A stretch of DNA of 64,000 nt from Nitratireductor aestuarii (GCF_014641695.1 NZ_BMIF01000001.1:248001-312000), one strand, 5' to 3'. Counted from the stretch's first letter, positions 38,605 to 47,778 are shown. Notes: generated from the letters alone by a model not told the origin. A program made the numbers and translations.

Positions 38605-39414
38605 CTACAGCAGTCCGTTTCGCTGAGCTTCTAGGACTGTACTGACCGTTGGCCTGAAACCGAGGCTGCGGGCACGTGAGACATCCATTGTCAGGTACCA
38701 CGGGTTCGCCAGCGGTTCCGAGGAAGAGGGGACCTTGGCCCCCGTCGCACCCACAAGCTCGGACACAGACAGGGCTGCATCGTCCGCTATATTGACGATG
38801 CGCCCATCCATCGCGCCGTTCAGCGCCATCAGCATCGCGGATGCTATGTCTCGGTGGTGGATCGTGCTCATCCTCTGGGCCGGATGCCACGAGCCAACAT
38901 GCTGCGGCAGCGCTTCAAGGTGACCGTCTCCATCGCCGTAGATGAACGGGAACCGGAGAACAGCCCAGTTCAGGCCACTTGCACTGAGCTCCCGTTCCGC
39001 GGCCACCTTGCTCGCTGGATATGCGTGCTGCGGGTCGACAACGTCGTCCTCCCGCCCTGGATGAGGATTGTCGGCAGGGTAGACGTGCGCCGTGCTCGCC
39101 ATGATGAAAGGCGCATCCGGCGAATTGCTTTTCACTGCAGCAATGAGGTTGCGGGTTCCGTCGAGATTGCTCTTCCAGATCAGGTCCATATCCTGAGTGC
39201 GGAAGACCGAGGCCAGATGCACGACAGCCGACACGCCTTGCGTTGCCTGATCGAGCGTCGAAACATTGAGAATATCGCCGGTGACACCCTCGACATTCGC
39301 AGGCACTTGCTTGCCGGCCCGCAGGAGAACGCGGCACTTGAAGCCTGCTTCGACCAGGCGGGGCACCAGGCGTTCGCCAACAAGTCCTGTTGCTCCAGTG
39401 ACTAGGATCGTCAT
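38605..39414 (-). CDS. NAD(P)-dependent epimerase/reductase, extended SDR family
   Basis: The 269-residue protein has a Rossmann fold with TGATGLVG at residues 6-13 and the catalytic pair Tyr132 and Lys136 (YPASK), preceded by MASTAHVY with the active Ser/Thr. It resembles NAD-dependent epimerases acting on small carbonyl or sugar compounds; the substrate is unknown. It overlaps the stop of the upstream marR-family gene (TAATG) and is probably co-transcribed and controlled by it. Confidence 0.85.
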   Translation of the reverse strand: MTILVTGATGLVGERLVPRLVEAGFKCRVLLRAGKQVPANVEGVTGDILNVSTLDQATQGVSAVVHLASVFRTQDMDLIWKSNLDGTRNLIAAVKSNSPDAPFIMASTAHVYPADNPHPGREDDVVDPQHAYPASKVAAERELSASGLNWAVLRFPFIYGDGDGHLEALPQHVGSWHPAQRMSTIHHRDIASAMLMALNGAMDGRIVNIADDAALSVSELVGATGAKVPSSSEPLANPWYLTMDVSRARSLGFRPTVSTVLEAQRNGLL

Positions 39415-39860
39415 TATTCGGTTCCTTTCCCGAGAAGATCCTGCAATCTTCCGGTCGCGGTCTGAAGGACACGGATTGCGATTGCGAGATCGGCTGGATC
39501 GATGCCGCTGAAGGCAGCATCCTGAATGAAATGAAGGTCGGGGAGTTCGCTCCAGAGCTTCTTTCCGGCCTCGGTCAGCTGCAACGTACGCTGACGCTGG
39601 TCTTTGCCGCTCGCAGACTGGTCCACCAATCCCTTACGGACCAGTGTCGCGACAACGCCGCTCAACGTTGCTCTTTCCAGATCGAGAATGCGCACCAGGT
39701 CGCGTTGAGCAGTCGGTCCATTGGTGGCCAGCTGCCAGAGCACGTACCATTGCGTCGAGCCAAGGTCATGGGGACGCAACGTCTTGTCCATCAGCGCTCG
39801 CCCGGCAAAAAAGCAACGCTTTGCCCATCCAGAGACGGATGAGACCTCTGTCCCGCTCAT
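39414..39860 (-). CDS. MarR-family transcriptional regulator
   Basis: The 148-residue protein is a winged-helix MarR regulator. The recognition helix lies around LDLERATLSGVVATLVRKGL and the wing has the canonical Asp-Arg region in SGKDQRQRTLQLTEAG. Such dimers usually repress their own operon until a phenolic or oxidant signal binds. A perfect 16-bp-arm inverted repeat lies 11 bases upstream of the start, so autoregulation with the downstream SDR gene is likely. Confidence 0.9.
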   Translation of the reverse strand: MSGTEVSSVSGWAKRCFFAGRALMDKTLRPHDLGSTQWYVLWQLATNGPTAQRDLVRILDLERATLSGVVATLVRKGLVDQSASGKDQRQRTLQLTEAGKKLWSELPDLHFIQDAAFSGIDPADLAIAIRVLQTATGRLQDLLGKGTE

Positions 39861-39871
39861 TTGGCTACCCT

Positions 39872-39917
39872 CATTTCGTTAGGTACCAAACAAATATGTA
39901 TGGTACCTAACGAAATG
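39872..39917. promoter_or_regulatory. Perfect 16-bp inverted repeat, probable MarR operator
   Basis: CATTTCGTTAGGTACC (39872-39887) is repeated exactly in reverse complement at 39902-39917, with a 14-base AT-rich centre. Each arm contains the six-base palindrome GGTACC. The position just upstream of the marR-family gene suggests binding of two dimers or one dimer plus promoter overlap. Confidence 0.7.
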
Positions 39918-40058
39918 TCAAGCTCGGCTTCAGGTGCAGCGCTTTTGTTGTGTGCTTGGTGCTGCCGAGGGATGTTCGGGCTCCCCGCGATTGGACGCCG
40001 CGTCCGGTTTGTGGCATCCGTGACTGCTATGCAGTCAGATCACCGACCGAGGAGCATC

Positions 40059-40571
40059 ATGGATATTGCGATTGTCGTCGCCGCTGCGCGAAATGGCGTC
40101 ATCGGACGCGATGGCGACATGCCCTGGCGGCTTTCGTCTGACCTCAAGCGCTTCAAGGCCATCACCATGGGCCGGCCCATCATCATGGGGCGCAAGACCT
40201 GGGAAAGCATCGGGCGGCCGCTTCCGGGCCGTGAAAATATCGTCATCTCTTCGCGGGAGGGCTTCGAAGCTCCGGGCGCGACGGTTGTAACTTCGCTGAA
40301 AGAGGCCATTGCGGCGGCGCGGGAGAGCGCAGGCGAGGGGCAAGTGTTCATCGTGGGCGGTGGCCAGATCTACCGTCAGGCCATGCCGCTCGCCGATATT
40401 CTGCATGTGACCCATGTGGAGACGGAAGTGGAAGGCGATACGTCATTCCCGCCCATCGGTGACGAATGGTGCGCAGACCATGAAGAGCACATTCCTGCAG
40501 GTGACAAGGATGATTTTCCGACACGCTACGTGATTTACCGCCGGCGGGAGCCTGTTCGTGATCCGGCATGA
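40059..40571 (+). CDS. folA: Dihydrofolate reductase
   Basis: The 170-residue enzyme reduces dihydrofolate to tetrahydrofolate with NADPH. The substrate loop GRDGDMPWRLSSDLKRFK contains the catalytic acid Asp28, and the NADPH sites are IIMGRKTWESIG and FIVGGGQIYRQAM. The ATG at 40059 follows GAGGAG; the in-frame upstream extension begins inside the MarR operator region and is not used. Part of the thyA-folA-hflKC cluster. Confidence 0.96.
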   Translation: MDIAIVVAAARNGVIGRDGDMPWRLSSDLKRFKAITMGRPIIMGRKTWESIGRPLPGRENIVISSREGFEAPGATVVTSLKEAIAAARESAGEGQVFIVGGGQIYRQAMPLADILHVTHVETEVEGDTSFPPIGDEWCADHEEHIPAGDKDDFPTRYVIYRRREPVRDPA

Positions 40572-40707
40572 CGGATTTGTGTATAGAATCTTGTCCTTAA
40601 ACGGAATTCCGCCGCATCGTTGCGTTGAAAGCACGTGAACGGCTTCCTATAAAGGCGACATGCTCATTGTCGGGAGGGCGGTCTGCCCTGACCAAGAAGG
40701 ATTCTGA

Positions 40708-41835
40708 ATGCCTTGGAATAATCAGAGTGGCGGCCCATGGGGCGGCGGTAGTGGTGGAGGAGGTCCGTGGGACCAGGGGCCGCGCGGCCCTTCTGGCCCC
40801 CAGGGTACGCCTCCGGACCTGGAGGAAATCATTCGACGCGGCCAGGACAGGCTGAAGCGCGCGTTGCCGGGCGGTGGCGGATCCAATCCTGCCATGCTTG
40901 GCCTGATCGCGCTGGCACTGGTCGTGCTGTGGCTGTTCCAGGCTATTTACACCGTTCAGCCAGATCGCATCGCTGTCGAAATGCGCTTTGGTAAGCCCAA
41001 GGCCGAACTCTCCGAGCCTGGCCTGCACTTCCATTGGTGGCCAATCGAGACGGTGGAAGAAGCAACCATCGCCGAGCGTCTGATCGAGATCGGTGAGGCA
41101 CGCGGCGGTTCTTCCTCCGGCCTGATGCTGACAGGTGACCAGAACCTGGTTGCGGTCAAGTTCTCCATCGCCTACCAGGTGCAGGATCCGATCGCCTATC
41201 TCTTTAACGTCGATGATCCGGACGGCATGCTGCGGCAGGTCTCCGAGAGCGCCATGCGTGAAGTTGTCGGTCGCCGTCCGGCACAGGACATCTTCCGTGA
41301 TGACCGCCAGGGCATTGCCGAGGCTGTCCGCGCCACCGTCCAGAGTGCTCTGAACGACTACGGCGCGGGCCTCAACGTCAACGCGATCTCGATCGAGGAT
41401 GCTGCTCCGCCGCGTGAAGTGGCTGACGCGTTCGATGAAGTTCAGCGCGCCGAGCAGGACGAGGATCGCTTCGTCGAGGAATCCAACCAGTACTCCAACC
41501 AGAAGCTTGGTCAGGCCCGTGGTGAAGCTGCGCAGATCCGCGAAGCGGCTGCCGCATACCAGAGCCGGGTCGTCCTGGAAGCCCAGGGTGAGGCGCAGCG
41601 CTTCATCTCGGTCTTCGACGAATACGCCAAGTCACCTGAAGTCACCCGCAAGCGTCTCTTCCTTGAGACGATGGAGCAGGTGCTGAATGGTTCCAACAAG
41701 GTGATCGTCAACGAAGGCGGGCAGGGCGTCGTCCCGTATCTCCCGTTGCCGGAACTGCGGCGCAACGCGCCCGCACAGCCGCGCGTGAATGGCCAAACCA
41801 CCGGAGCGCAGAACACTCAGGGGGGTAACAACTGA
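40708..41835 (+). CDS. hflK: FtsH protease modulator HflK
   Basis: HflK forms with HflC a cage of SPFH-domain proteins around the FtsH protease in the inner membrane. This 375-residue copy has the Gly/Pro-rich cytoplasmic N-terminus (residues 1-58), one membrane helix at about 61-83, the SPFH domain and a long coiled coil with QYSNQKLGQARGEAAQIREA. The stop overlaps the hflC ATG by one base. Confidence 0.95.
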   Translation: MPWNNQSGGPWGGGSGGGGPWDQGPRGPSGPQGTPPDLEEIIRRGQDRLKRALPGGGGSNPAMLGLIALALVVLWLFQAIYTVQPDRIAVEMRFGKPKAELSEPGLHFHWWPIETVEEATIAERLIEIGEARGGSSSGLMLTGDQNLVAVKFSIAYQVQDPIAYLFNVDDPDGMLRQVSESAMREVVGRRPAQDIFRDDRQGIAEAVRATVQSALNDYGAGLNVNAISIEDAAPPREVADAFDEVQRAEQDEDRFVEESNQYSNQKLGQARGEAAQIREAAAAYQSRVVLEAQGEAQRFISVFDEYAKSPEVTRKRLFLETMEQVLNGSNKVIVNEGGQGVVPYLPLPELRRNAPAQPRVNGQTTGAQNTQGGNN

Positions 41836-42791
41836 TGGCAAATCGTCTTCCTGCAATTGTGATCGCCATTGGTCTGGTCCTGTTCCTGGCTTGGTCGTCC
41901 ATCTTCGTCATCAACGAACGCCAGCAGGCGCTGGTGCTTCGTTTCGGTGAGATCGTGCGCGTCGAGCGTGAGCCTGGCATCTACTTCAAGCTGCCGTTCT
42001 CCTTTGCCGGCGCAGATAACGTCCAGATCATCGAGAACCGTATCGTTCGCTTCGATCTGGATGACATCCGCGTTCAGGTTTCCGGCGGCAAGTTCTACGA
42101 AGTTGATGCATTCGTAGCCTATGCCATCGAAAATCCCCGCCTGTTCCGTCAGACCGTGTCCGGTAGCCTGCAGCTTGCCGAACAGCGCCTGCGTACCCGT
42201 CTTGATGCGGCTCTGCGCCGGGTCTACGGTCTGCGCGGCTTCGAGGCTGCTCTTTCCGAAGAGCGCGCTTCGATGATGCGTGAAGTTGCCGAGCAGCTGC
42301 GTCCCGATGCGGCAACGCTGGGTCTTCGGATCGTCGACGTTCGCATTCGCCGCACGGATCTCACCGCTGAAGTCTCGCAGCAGACCTACGAGCGCATGAA
42401 GGCTGAACGTCTGGCCGAGGCCGAGCGTCTGCGTGCACGTGGCCGTGAAGCCGCTGCCCGTATCCGTGCCCGTGCCGACCGTGAGGTGGTTGAGATTCTG
42501 GCTGCCGCGCAGCGCGAATCCGAGATCATCCGTGGTCAGGGTGAAGCCCAGCGGAACGCGATCTTCGCCGAAGCTTTCGAACGCGACCCGGACTTCTTCG
42601 AGTTCTATCGCTCGATGGCAGCTTACCGCCAGGCACTCGACCCGCAGGGCACCACCATGCTGTTGAACCCGAACACGGAATTCTTCCGGTTCTTCAACAG
42701 CCCGACGGGTGGCGCAGACACCAGCGGCAATGCGGCTCCTGCCGCAGGCAGTGCTCCAGTGCGGGGCACTGCCCCCGCACAGGCGCAGTAA
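41835..42791 (+). CDS. hflC: FtsH protease modulator HflC
   Basis: HflC (318 residues) is the partner of HflK, with an N-terminal membrane helix (residues 5-24), an SPFH domain (ERQQALVLRFGEIVRVEREPG) and a charged coiled coil rich in Arg, Ala and Glu (RERADREVVEILAAAQRESEI-type). The C-terminal 35 residues are Ala/Gly/Pro-rich and probably disordered. Confidence 0.95.
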   Translation: MANRLPAIVIAIGLVLFLAWSSIFVINERQQALVLRFGEIVRVEREPGIYFKLPFSFAGADNVQIIENRIVRFDLDDIRVQVSGGKFYEVDAFVAYAIENPRLFRQTVSGSLQLAEQRLRTRLDAALRRVYGLRGFEAALSEERASMMREVAEQLRPDAATLGLRIVDVRIRRTDLTAEVSQQTYERMKAERLAEAERLRARGREAAARIRARADREVVEILAAAQRESEIIRGQGEAQRNAIFAEAFERDPDFFEFYRSMAAYRQALDPQGTTMLLNPNTEFFRFFNSPTGGADTSGNAAPAAGSAPVRGTAPAQAQ

Positions 42792-42842
42792 GAAATAGGC
42801 TGGATGGCATTGCGTAATCCAGCAAGACGCGGACGGTAGGCA

Positions 42843-43028
42843 TTGAACGATTTTCTGTCCGCGTTGGGTTTGATGCTGGTTCTGGAAGGCTTGCTCTATG
42901 GCGGCCTTCCGGGACTGGTAAAACGAATGGCCGCCGACATCATGCATGTTCCCGAGGGCGTGATGCGTGTCATTGGCCTCATGGTGATGGCGTTCGGCGT
43001 CTTCATCGTATGGCTGGTCCGGGGCTAA
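42843..43028 (+). CDS. DUF2065 family small membrane protein
   Basis: The 61-residue protein has two membrane helices joined by a loop with VKRMAADIMHVPEGVMRVIG, matching DUF2065. The family regularly sits between hflC and a degP-type gene, suggesting a link to envelope proteolysis, with unknown mechanism. The start is TTG at 42843, preceded by GGTAGG. Confidence 0.8.
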   Translation: MNDFLSALGLMLVLEGLLYGGLPGLVKRMAADIMHVPEGVMRVIGLMVMAFGVFIVWLVRG

Positions 43029-43271
43029 GCGTTTCGGCCCCGACCTTCCAGATCTCCCGATGCCGGGAAGCTCCAGTTTTCATGAACTGCAGATCACGAT
43101 CGATCACATTTCAATTGTAAGTATCTTTGGCAGGCGTCGCGTTCTGGTTTCCGACTGGTATGGGAACGATGCACGCTCTATTTTCTTGGGATCGCTTTTG
43201 CGTTGGAGCCAATCAGGCCCTAAAAAGGTTTGAGTCTCTGCGGATGATGCTCGCCCTAACGGAGTTGCCAC

Positions 43272-44792
43272 ATGCACCTGCCTAAAGTTTCCAAGCTGCT
43301 TTCCAGCAAGAGTGTCGTGGCAATACTGTCGCTGTCGATGGCGACGGTCCCGGGGACGCTCCTGGCACAGACGGCGGCAGCTCCGAACGCGGAACAGGCG
43401 ATCGCGCCGGCCGGCCCGGCTTCAGTTTCCAGTCTGGCGGAACGGCTGCTGGATGCGGTGGTGAACATCTCCACCACGCAGAAGGCGCAGCAGCGCGGGC
43501 AGGGCCGTGTGCCCATGCCACGCCTGCCTCAGGGCTCTCCGTTCGAGGAATATTTCGGCGAGTTCTTTGGTGACTCCAACCGCCAGCCGCGCGTGCCGAG
43601 CCCGGGGTCCTCGCTTGGTTCCGGCTTCATCATCGATGCCGGAGAAGGCATTGTCGTCACCAACAACCACGTCATTGCTGACTCTGACGAGATCGTCGTC
43701 AATTTCGCTGACGGATCCAAGCGCAACGCCGAGCTGATCGGCGTCGACACCAAGACTGATCTCGCTGTGCTGAAGGTTGATCCGACCGGCAAGGAGCTGG
43801 TGCAGGTGCCGTTCGGAGATTCAGCTGAGATGAAGATCGGTGACTGGGTCATGGCGATCGGCAACCCGTTCGGCTTCGGCGGCTCGGTTTCGATCGGTAT
43901 CGTCTCCGCCCAGAATCGCCAGATCGGTTCCGGCCCCTATGACGACTACATCCAGACGGACGCCGCCATCAATCGCGGCAACTCCGGCGGTCCGCTCTTC
44001 AACATGAAGGGCGAAGTGATCGGCATCAATACGGCCATCATTTCTCCGAGCGGCGGCTCGATCGGTATTGGCTTCGCCATCCCGTCGAAGCTCGCGATGC
44101 ATGTTGTCCGGCAACTGCGTGAGTTCGGCGAAACCCGTCGCGGCTGGCTCGGCGTTCGCATTCAGCCTGTGACGGACGAAATCGCCGAGAGCTTGGGTCT
44201 GGACAAGGCCGCGGGTGCGCTGATCAGTGGCATCGAGAAGGGTGGCCCGGCTGAGGGCGGCGAGCTGAAGGCGGGCGACATCATCATCACCTTCAACGGC
44301 GAGGAGATTGCCGACGTTCGCGAGCTGAGCCGTGTCGTGGCGGATAGTCCCGTTGGCGAAGAGGTTGATGTTGAGGTCCTGCGCGATGGCGAGCGCCAGA
44401 ACGTCAAGATCAAGCTCGGGCGTCTGGAAGAAAGTGAAGCCAAGGCGGACTTTTCCAATGACGACGAGCAGAAGGATGAGCAGCAGCTGACGTCGGCCAG
44501 CGTTCTCGGCATGGCGATCCGCGAGATCGATGAGGAAAGCCGCGCAGAGTTCGGTCTAGCCGAAGGGGTGACGGGCGTCGTGATCGCTGAAGTCGAGCAG
44601 AACTCATCCGCCTTCGAACAGGGCATCAAGCCAGGCGATGTGATCGCCGAGGTGGACCAGCAGTCGGTCGCCAATCCAAGCGAGGTGCTGGATCTGGTCA
44701 ACGGTCTGAAGGAGCAGGGCAGGCGCAACGCCTATCTGTTGATTGTCTCGCCGAGCGGAGAATCGCGCTTCATCAACGTCCGCATGCGCTGA
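43272..44792 (+). CDS. degP: Periplasmic serine protease, DegP/HtrA (Do) family
   Basis: The 506-residue protease has a signal peptide (to about residue 33, ending LLAQ). The catalytic triad is His133 (TNNHVI), Asp163 (TDLAVLKV) and Ser238 (GNSGGPLF). Two PDZ domains follow, the first from about residue 270 (RGWLGVRIQPV) and the second from about 400. It degrades or refolds damaged envelope proteins. The 240-base gap upstream should hold its own, probably stress-responsive, promoter, but no clear element was recognised. Co-location with hflKC fits an envelope quality-control cluster. Confidence 0.94.
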   Translation: MHLPKVSKLLSSKSVVAILSLSMATVPGTLLAQTAAAPNAEQAIAPAGPASVSSLAERLLDAVVNISTTQKAQQRGQGRVPMPRLPQGSPFEEYFGEFFGDSNRQPRVPSPGSSLGSGFIIDAGEGIVVTNNHVIADSDEIVVNFADGSKRNAELIGVDTKTDLAVLKVDPTGKELVQVPFGDSAEMKIGDWVMAIGNPFGFGGSVSIGIVSAQNRQIGSGPYDDYIQTDAAINRGNSGGPLFNMKGEVIGINTAIISPSGGSIGIGFAIPSKLAMHVVRQLREFGETRRGWLGVRIQPVTDEIAESLGLDKAAGALISGIEKGGPAEGGELKAGDIIITFNGEEIADVRELSRVVADSPVGEEVDVEVLRDGERQNVKIKLGRLEESEAKADFSNDDEQKDEQQLTSASVLGMAIREIDEESRAEFGLAEGVTGVVIAEVEQNSSAFEQGIKPGDVIAEVDQQSVANPSEVLDLVNGLKEQGRRNAYLLIVSPSGESRFINVRMR

Positions 44793-44819
44793 TTTTGAAC
44801 AGCCAACACGAATGACCGG

Positions 44820-44842
44820 GCCTCTGAGCAGAACTCAGGGGC
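44820..44842. terminator. Hairpin between convergent degP and SDR genes
   Basis: GCCTCTGAG (44820-44828) pairs with CTCAGGGGC (44834-44842), with one wobble pair, around a five-base loop. It lies 28 bases past the degP stop and 31 bases before the SDR stop on the other strand. The T run is poor, so termination strength is uncertain. Confidence 0.45.
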
Positions 44843-44872
44843 TCGTTACTTCAACGACATGGTCGAGGATAT

Positions 44873-45724
44873 TCAACCTCCAACCAAGGTTCCGCCGTTG
44901 GGGTGGAGCACCTGACCTGTCATGTAGGACGAATCCTCGCAGGCCAGGAACAGCATGCACGAAGCGACCTCGTTCGGCTGTCCGGGTCGGCCGAGCGGGA
45001 CGTCTCCACCAAACTTGGCTACCTTTTCCTCTGGAAAGGATGCCGGGATGAGCGGCGTCCAGATTGGTCCCGGCGCGACGCCATTCACGCGGATACCCTT
45101 CTCGGCCAGATTTCCCGATAGCGCCCGGACGAAGGCGAGAATCGCGCCCTTGGTCGAGGCGTAGTCCATCAGCACCTGCTGGCCCTTGTACGCGGTGACA
45201 GAGGTGGTGCAGATGATGGCGGACCCCTTCTTGAGATGCGGAAGAGCAGCCCGCGTAACGGCGAAGATGCCGAAGATGTTGGTGCGGAATGTTCTCTCCA
45301 GCTGCTCGTCGGAGATATCGGTCAGTTCCTCCTGATAATGCTGTTCGGCCGCATTGTTGACCACGACGTCGATCTGGCCCCATCGTTCGATGACGGCGCT
45401 GATGAACTTCTCGGCAACAGAAGTCTCGCCCACGTCACCTGCCATGGAGAAGGCTTCGCTGCCTTCCTGGCGTATGAGCTCTTCGGTGTCACGCGCATCC
45501 TTGTCCTCGTCCTTGTAGAGGAAGGCGACCTTGGCGCCTTCGCGGGCGAAGAGCACTGCGGTGGCGCGTCCAATTCCTGAATCGCCGCCGGTGATGACGG
45601 CTACCTTGCCGTCGAGACGTCCGGAGCCCGGGAACCGTGGCGCGTAGTCCGGCTCCGGATGCATCTTGTGCTCATCGCCAGGCTGCTTGTCCTGATGCTG
45701 AGGCGGTGGGGTGTTGTCGCCCAT
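44873..45724 (-). CDS. Short-chain dehydrogenase, YghA-like stress family
   Basis: The 283-residue SDR oxidoreductase has an N-terminal extension with a PPPQHQDKQPGDE stretch typical of YghA/GsiB-type proteins, then the cofactor motif TGGDSGIG at residues 45-52, NNAAEQHYQEEL as the NNAG region, and catalytic Tyr188 and Lys192 in MDYASTKGAI. Members reduce small aldehydes or sugars and are often induced by osmotic or general stress. ATG 45724 has AAGGAG upstream. A candidate EcfG-type promoter (GGAAC, 16 bases, TGTTC) lies about 25 bases upstream of the start. Confidence 0.88.
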   Translation of the reverse strand: MGDNTPPPQHQDKQPGDEHKMHPEPDYAPRFPGSGRLDGKVAVITGGDSGIGRATAVLFAREGAKVAFLYKDEDKDARDTEELIRQEGSEAFSMAGDVGETSVAEKFISAVIERWGQIDVVVNNAAEQHYQEELTDISDEQLERTFRTNIFGIFAVTRAALPHLKKGSAIICTTSVTAYKGQQVLMDYASTKGAILAFVRALSGNLAEKGIRVNGVAPGPIWTPLIPASFPEEKVAKFGGDVPLGRPGQPNEVASCMLFLACEDSSYMTGQVLHPNGGTLVGG

Positions 45725-45755
45725 GAATCGCTCCTTTGAATGGTGTCTGGGGACC

Positions 45756-45781
45756 GAACACCGAGCCTGTCGCTCTGTTCC
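45756..45781 (-). promoter_or_regulatory. Candidate EcfG (general stress) promoter for the SDR gene
   Basis: On the minus strand GGAAC (45781-45777) and TGTTC (45760-45756) are separated by 16 bases, close to the alphaproteobacterial EcfG consensus GGAAC-N16/17-CGTT. The expected start of transcription would give a leader of about 25 bases. Confidence 0.5.
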
Positions 45782-45807
45782 GGAACATTGCGCGAGCAAC
45801 GAACATT
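45782..45807 (+). promoter_or_regulatory. Candidate EcfG promoter for the DUF3008 gene
   Basis: On the plus strand GGAAC (45782-45786) is followed after 17 bases by CATT (45804-45807), one change from the CGTT consensus. Its -35 element touches that of the divergent promoter, forming the palindrome GTTCCGGAAC. The match is weaker than on the other strand. Confidence 0.35.
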
Positions 45808-45836
45808 ATCAATGGAGACAACCAAGGGAGTTGATC

Positions 45837-46022
45837 ATGCCAGCCAAATCCCAGGCGCAGCAGAAGGCAGCCGGAGCGGCCCTTGCGGCCAAGCGTGGCG
45901 ATATGCCGAAGAAGGAACTCAAGGGCGCATCCAAATCCATGGAAAAATCCATGAACGAGGATCAGCTGGAGGAGCTTGCCGCCACCAAGCGCAAGAAGCT
46001 GCCGAAGAAGAAGGATTCCTGA
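45837..46022 (+). CDS. DUF3008 family small basic protein
   Basis: The 61-residue protein is very rich in Lys, Ala and Ser (PAKSQAQQKAAGAALAAKRG, then ATKRKKLPKKK) and matches DUF3008. It is likely nucleic-acid associated or a stress-related disordered protein; its role is unknown. ATG 45837 follows AAGGGAG. The divergent neighbour is a stress-type SDR. Confidence 0.82.
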   Translation: MPAKSQAQQKAAGAALAAKRGDMPKKELKGASKSMEKSMNEDQLEELAATKRKKLPKKKDS

Positions 46023-46128
46023 TCGTTCCTCCCACGCTTCGATGGGCTCAGCGTCAGGCTCCAAGACCTGAAGCTAACTCTCCATTAAGCAAACTGTGAG
46101 CATATGGTGCGAAAGGGATTTTCGCAGC

Positions 46129-46443
46129 ATGTGGACACGTCATCATAAGCGTCGCAACACCGGACGACTGATTGTTCCCGCAATCACGGTAGTGGTCCTG
46201 TCATACTTTGTCTTTCACGCCTATAATGGCGACTACGGCATCAATGCCAAGGTCCGATACCAGGAGCGCATCGAAAGCCTTGAGGCTGAGCTGGCGCTGC
46301 TTACCGACGCTCGCAAGAAGCTGGAGGAGCGCACGAGCCTTCTCAACAATGCGAGCCTCGAGAAGGACATGCTTGACGAATACGTGCGCCGGTCCCTCAA
46401 CTACGCTGCACCCAATGAGCTGGTGGTGTACATAAAACGTTAG
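46129..46443 (+). CDS. ftsB: FtsB/DivIC-type septum formation initiator
   Basis: The 104-residue protein has a basic N-terminus, one membrane helix (about residues 14-32) and a coiled coil (YQERIESLEAELALLTDARKKLEERT), ending in a small conserved LNYAAPNELVVY segment. This is the DivIC/FtsB layout: a linker of FtsL and FtsQ in the divisome. Location just before pdhA is usual in Rhizobiales. The ATG at 46129 is chosen at the start of the basic segment. Confidence 0.87.
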   Translation: MWTRHHKRRNTGRLIVPAITVVVLSYFVFHAYNGDYGINAKVRYQERIESLEAELALLTDARKKLEERTSLLNNASLEKDMLDEYVRRSLNYAAPNELVVYIKR

Positions 46444-46480
46444 AATTAACCGAATTCCGGTTAATTCTAGTTTATTGTTT
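46442..46480 (+). terminator. Intrinsic terminator after ftsB
   Basis: AGAATTAACCG (46442-46452) pairs perfectly with CGGTTAATTCT (46458-46468), loop AATTC, followed by AGTTTATTGTTT. The stem begins inside the ftsB stop codon. The AT-rich stem makes it weaker, but the tail is T-rich, and it separates ftsB from the pdh operon. Confidence 0.65.
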
Positions 46481-46676
46481 AATTTCATATGGTTGGTGTA
46501 AGTATTTTTAGGGCACCGGCATGGCACCTATGCGTAAATGCGCATGGCCAAACATTTTGTCGCATGGTAGCATTTCCGAGACTGGAGTTTTGTGACGGGA
46601 GGAAGAAACTCCTTCGCGTCTCGGCTCTTATGGGGGCAATGCAGTCCCAATCATTCTGCAGTCTAGGGAGCGATAT

Positions 46677-47762
46677 ATGGCGACAACCGCCAAGAAAAGC
46701 GCATCGAAACCATCGGTGGCGAAACAACGCACAAGATCCTCATCACGTTCGAGTGCCCTGAGCGAGACGGGCCTCGTCATGCCCAAGGCTCCTGAGCCGC
46801 TGGATTTCAGCAAGGAGCAGGAGCTTTCGGCATTCCGTGAGATGCTGCTTATCCGCCGCTTTGAAGAGAAGGCCGGCCAGCTCTATGGGATGGGCTTCAT
46901 TGGCGGCTTCTGCCATCTTTACATCGGACAGGAAGCTGTCGTCGTCGGTATGCAGATGAACCTCAAGGAAGGTGATCAGGTCATTACCGGCTATCGTGAC
47001 CACGGCCACATGCTGGCCACTGGCATGGAAGCGCGCGGCGTCATGGCCGAGCTCACCGGCCGCCGTGGAGGTTACTCCAAGGGCAAGGGCGGCTCCATGC
47101 ACATGTTCTCCAAGGAGAAGAATTTCTATGGCGGCCACGGCATCGTTGGTGCGCAGGTGCCGCTCGGCACCGGGCTTGCCTTCGCCAACCGCTATCGCGG
47201 CAATGACAACGTGTCGCTGACCTATTTCGGCGATGGCGCGGCCAACCAGGGCCAGGTCTACGAAAGCTTCAACATGGCTTCGCTGTGGAAGCTGCCGGTC
47301 GTGTTCATCATCGAGAACAACCGCTACGCCATGGGCACGGCTGTTACGCGTTCTTCCGCCGAGACCAATTTCTCCCACCGCGGTATCTCCTTCAAGATCC
47401 CCGGCATCCAGGTCGATGGCATGGATGTGCGCGCCGTTGCTGCTGCCGGCGAAATGGCGGTCGAATGGTGCCGTTCCGGCAAGGGACCGATCATCCTCGA
47501 GATGCTGACCTATCGCTATCGTGGCCACTCCATGTCGGATCCCGCGAAGTACCGCAGCAAGGACGAAGTGCAGAAGATGCGCTCCGAGCATGACCCGATC
47601 GAGCAGGTGCGTCAGCGCTTACTGGACAAGAAGTGGGCGAGCGAGGATGAGCTGAAGGCGGTGGACAAGGATGTCCGTGACATTGTCGCTGACGCCGCCG
47701 ATTTCGCCCAGTCTGATCCAGAGCCGGACGTGTCCGAGCTTTACACTGACATTCTGCTCTGA
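46677..47762 (+). CDS. pdhA: Pyruvate dehydrogenase E1 component, alpha subunit
   Basis: PdhA (361 residues) forms with PdhB the thiamine-diphosphate E1 that decarboxylates pyruvate. The ThDP motif [17 protein letters not shown] and the neighbouring [10 protein letters not shown] are clear, as is the phosphorylation-loop region [15 protein letters not shown]. The first 35 residues are Lys/Ser/Thr-rich and probably disordered. First gene of pdhA-pdhB-pdhC, 234 bases after ftsB. Confidence 0.97.
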   Translation: MATTAKKSASKPSVAKQRTRSSSRSSALSETGLVMPKAPEPLDFSKEQELSAFREMLLIRRFEEKAGQLYGMGFIGGFCHLYIGQEAVVVGMQMNLKEGDQVITGYRDHGHMLATGMEARGVMAELTGRRGGYSKGKGGSMHMFSKEKNFYGGHGIVGAQVPLGTGLAFANRYRGNDNVSLTYFGDGAANQGQVYESFNMASLWKLPVVFIIENNRYAMGTAVTRSSAETNFSHRGISFKIPGIQVDGMDVRAVAAAGEMAVEWCRSGKGPIILEMLTYRYRGHSMSDPAKYRSKDEVQKMRSEHDPIEQVRQRLLDKKWASEDELKAVDKDVRDIVADAADFAQSDPEPDVSELYTDILL

Positions 47763-47778
47763 GGGGGAACCAGCTCAC

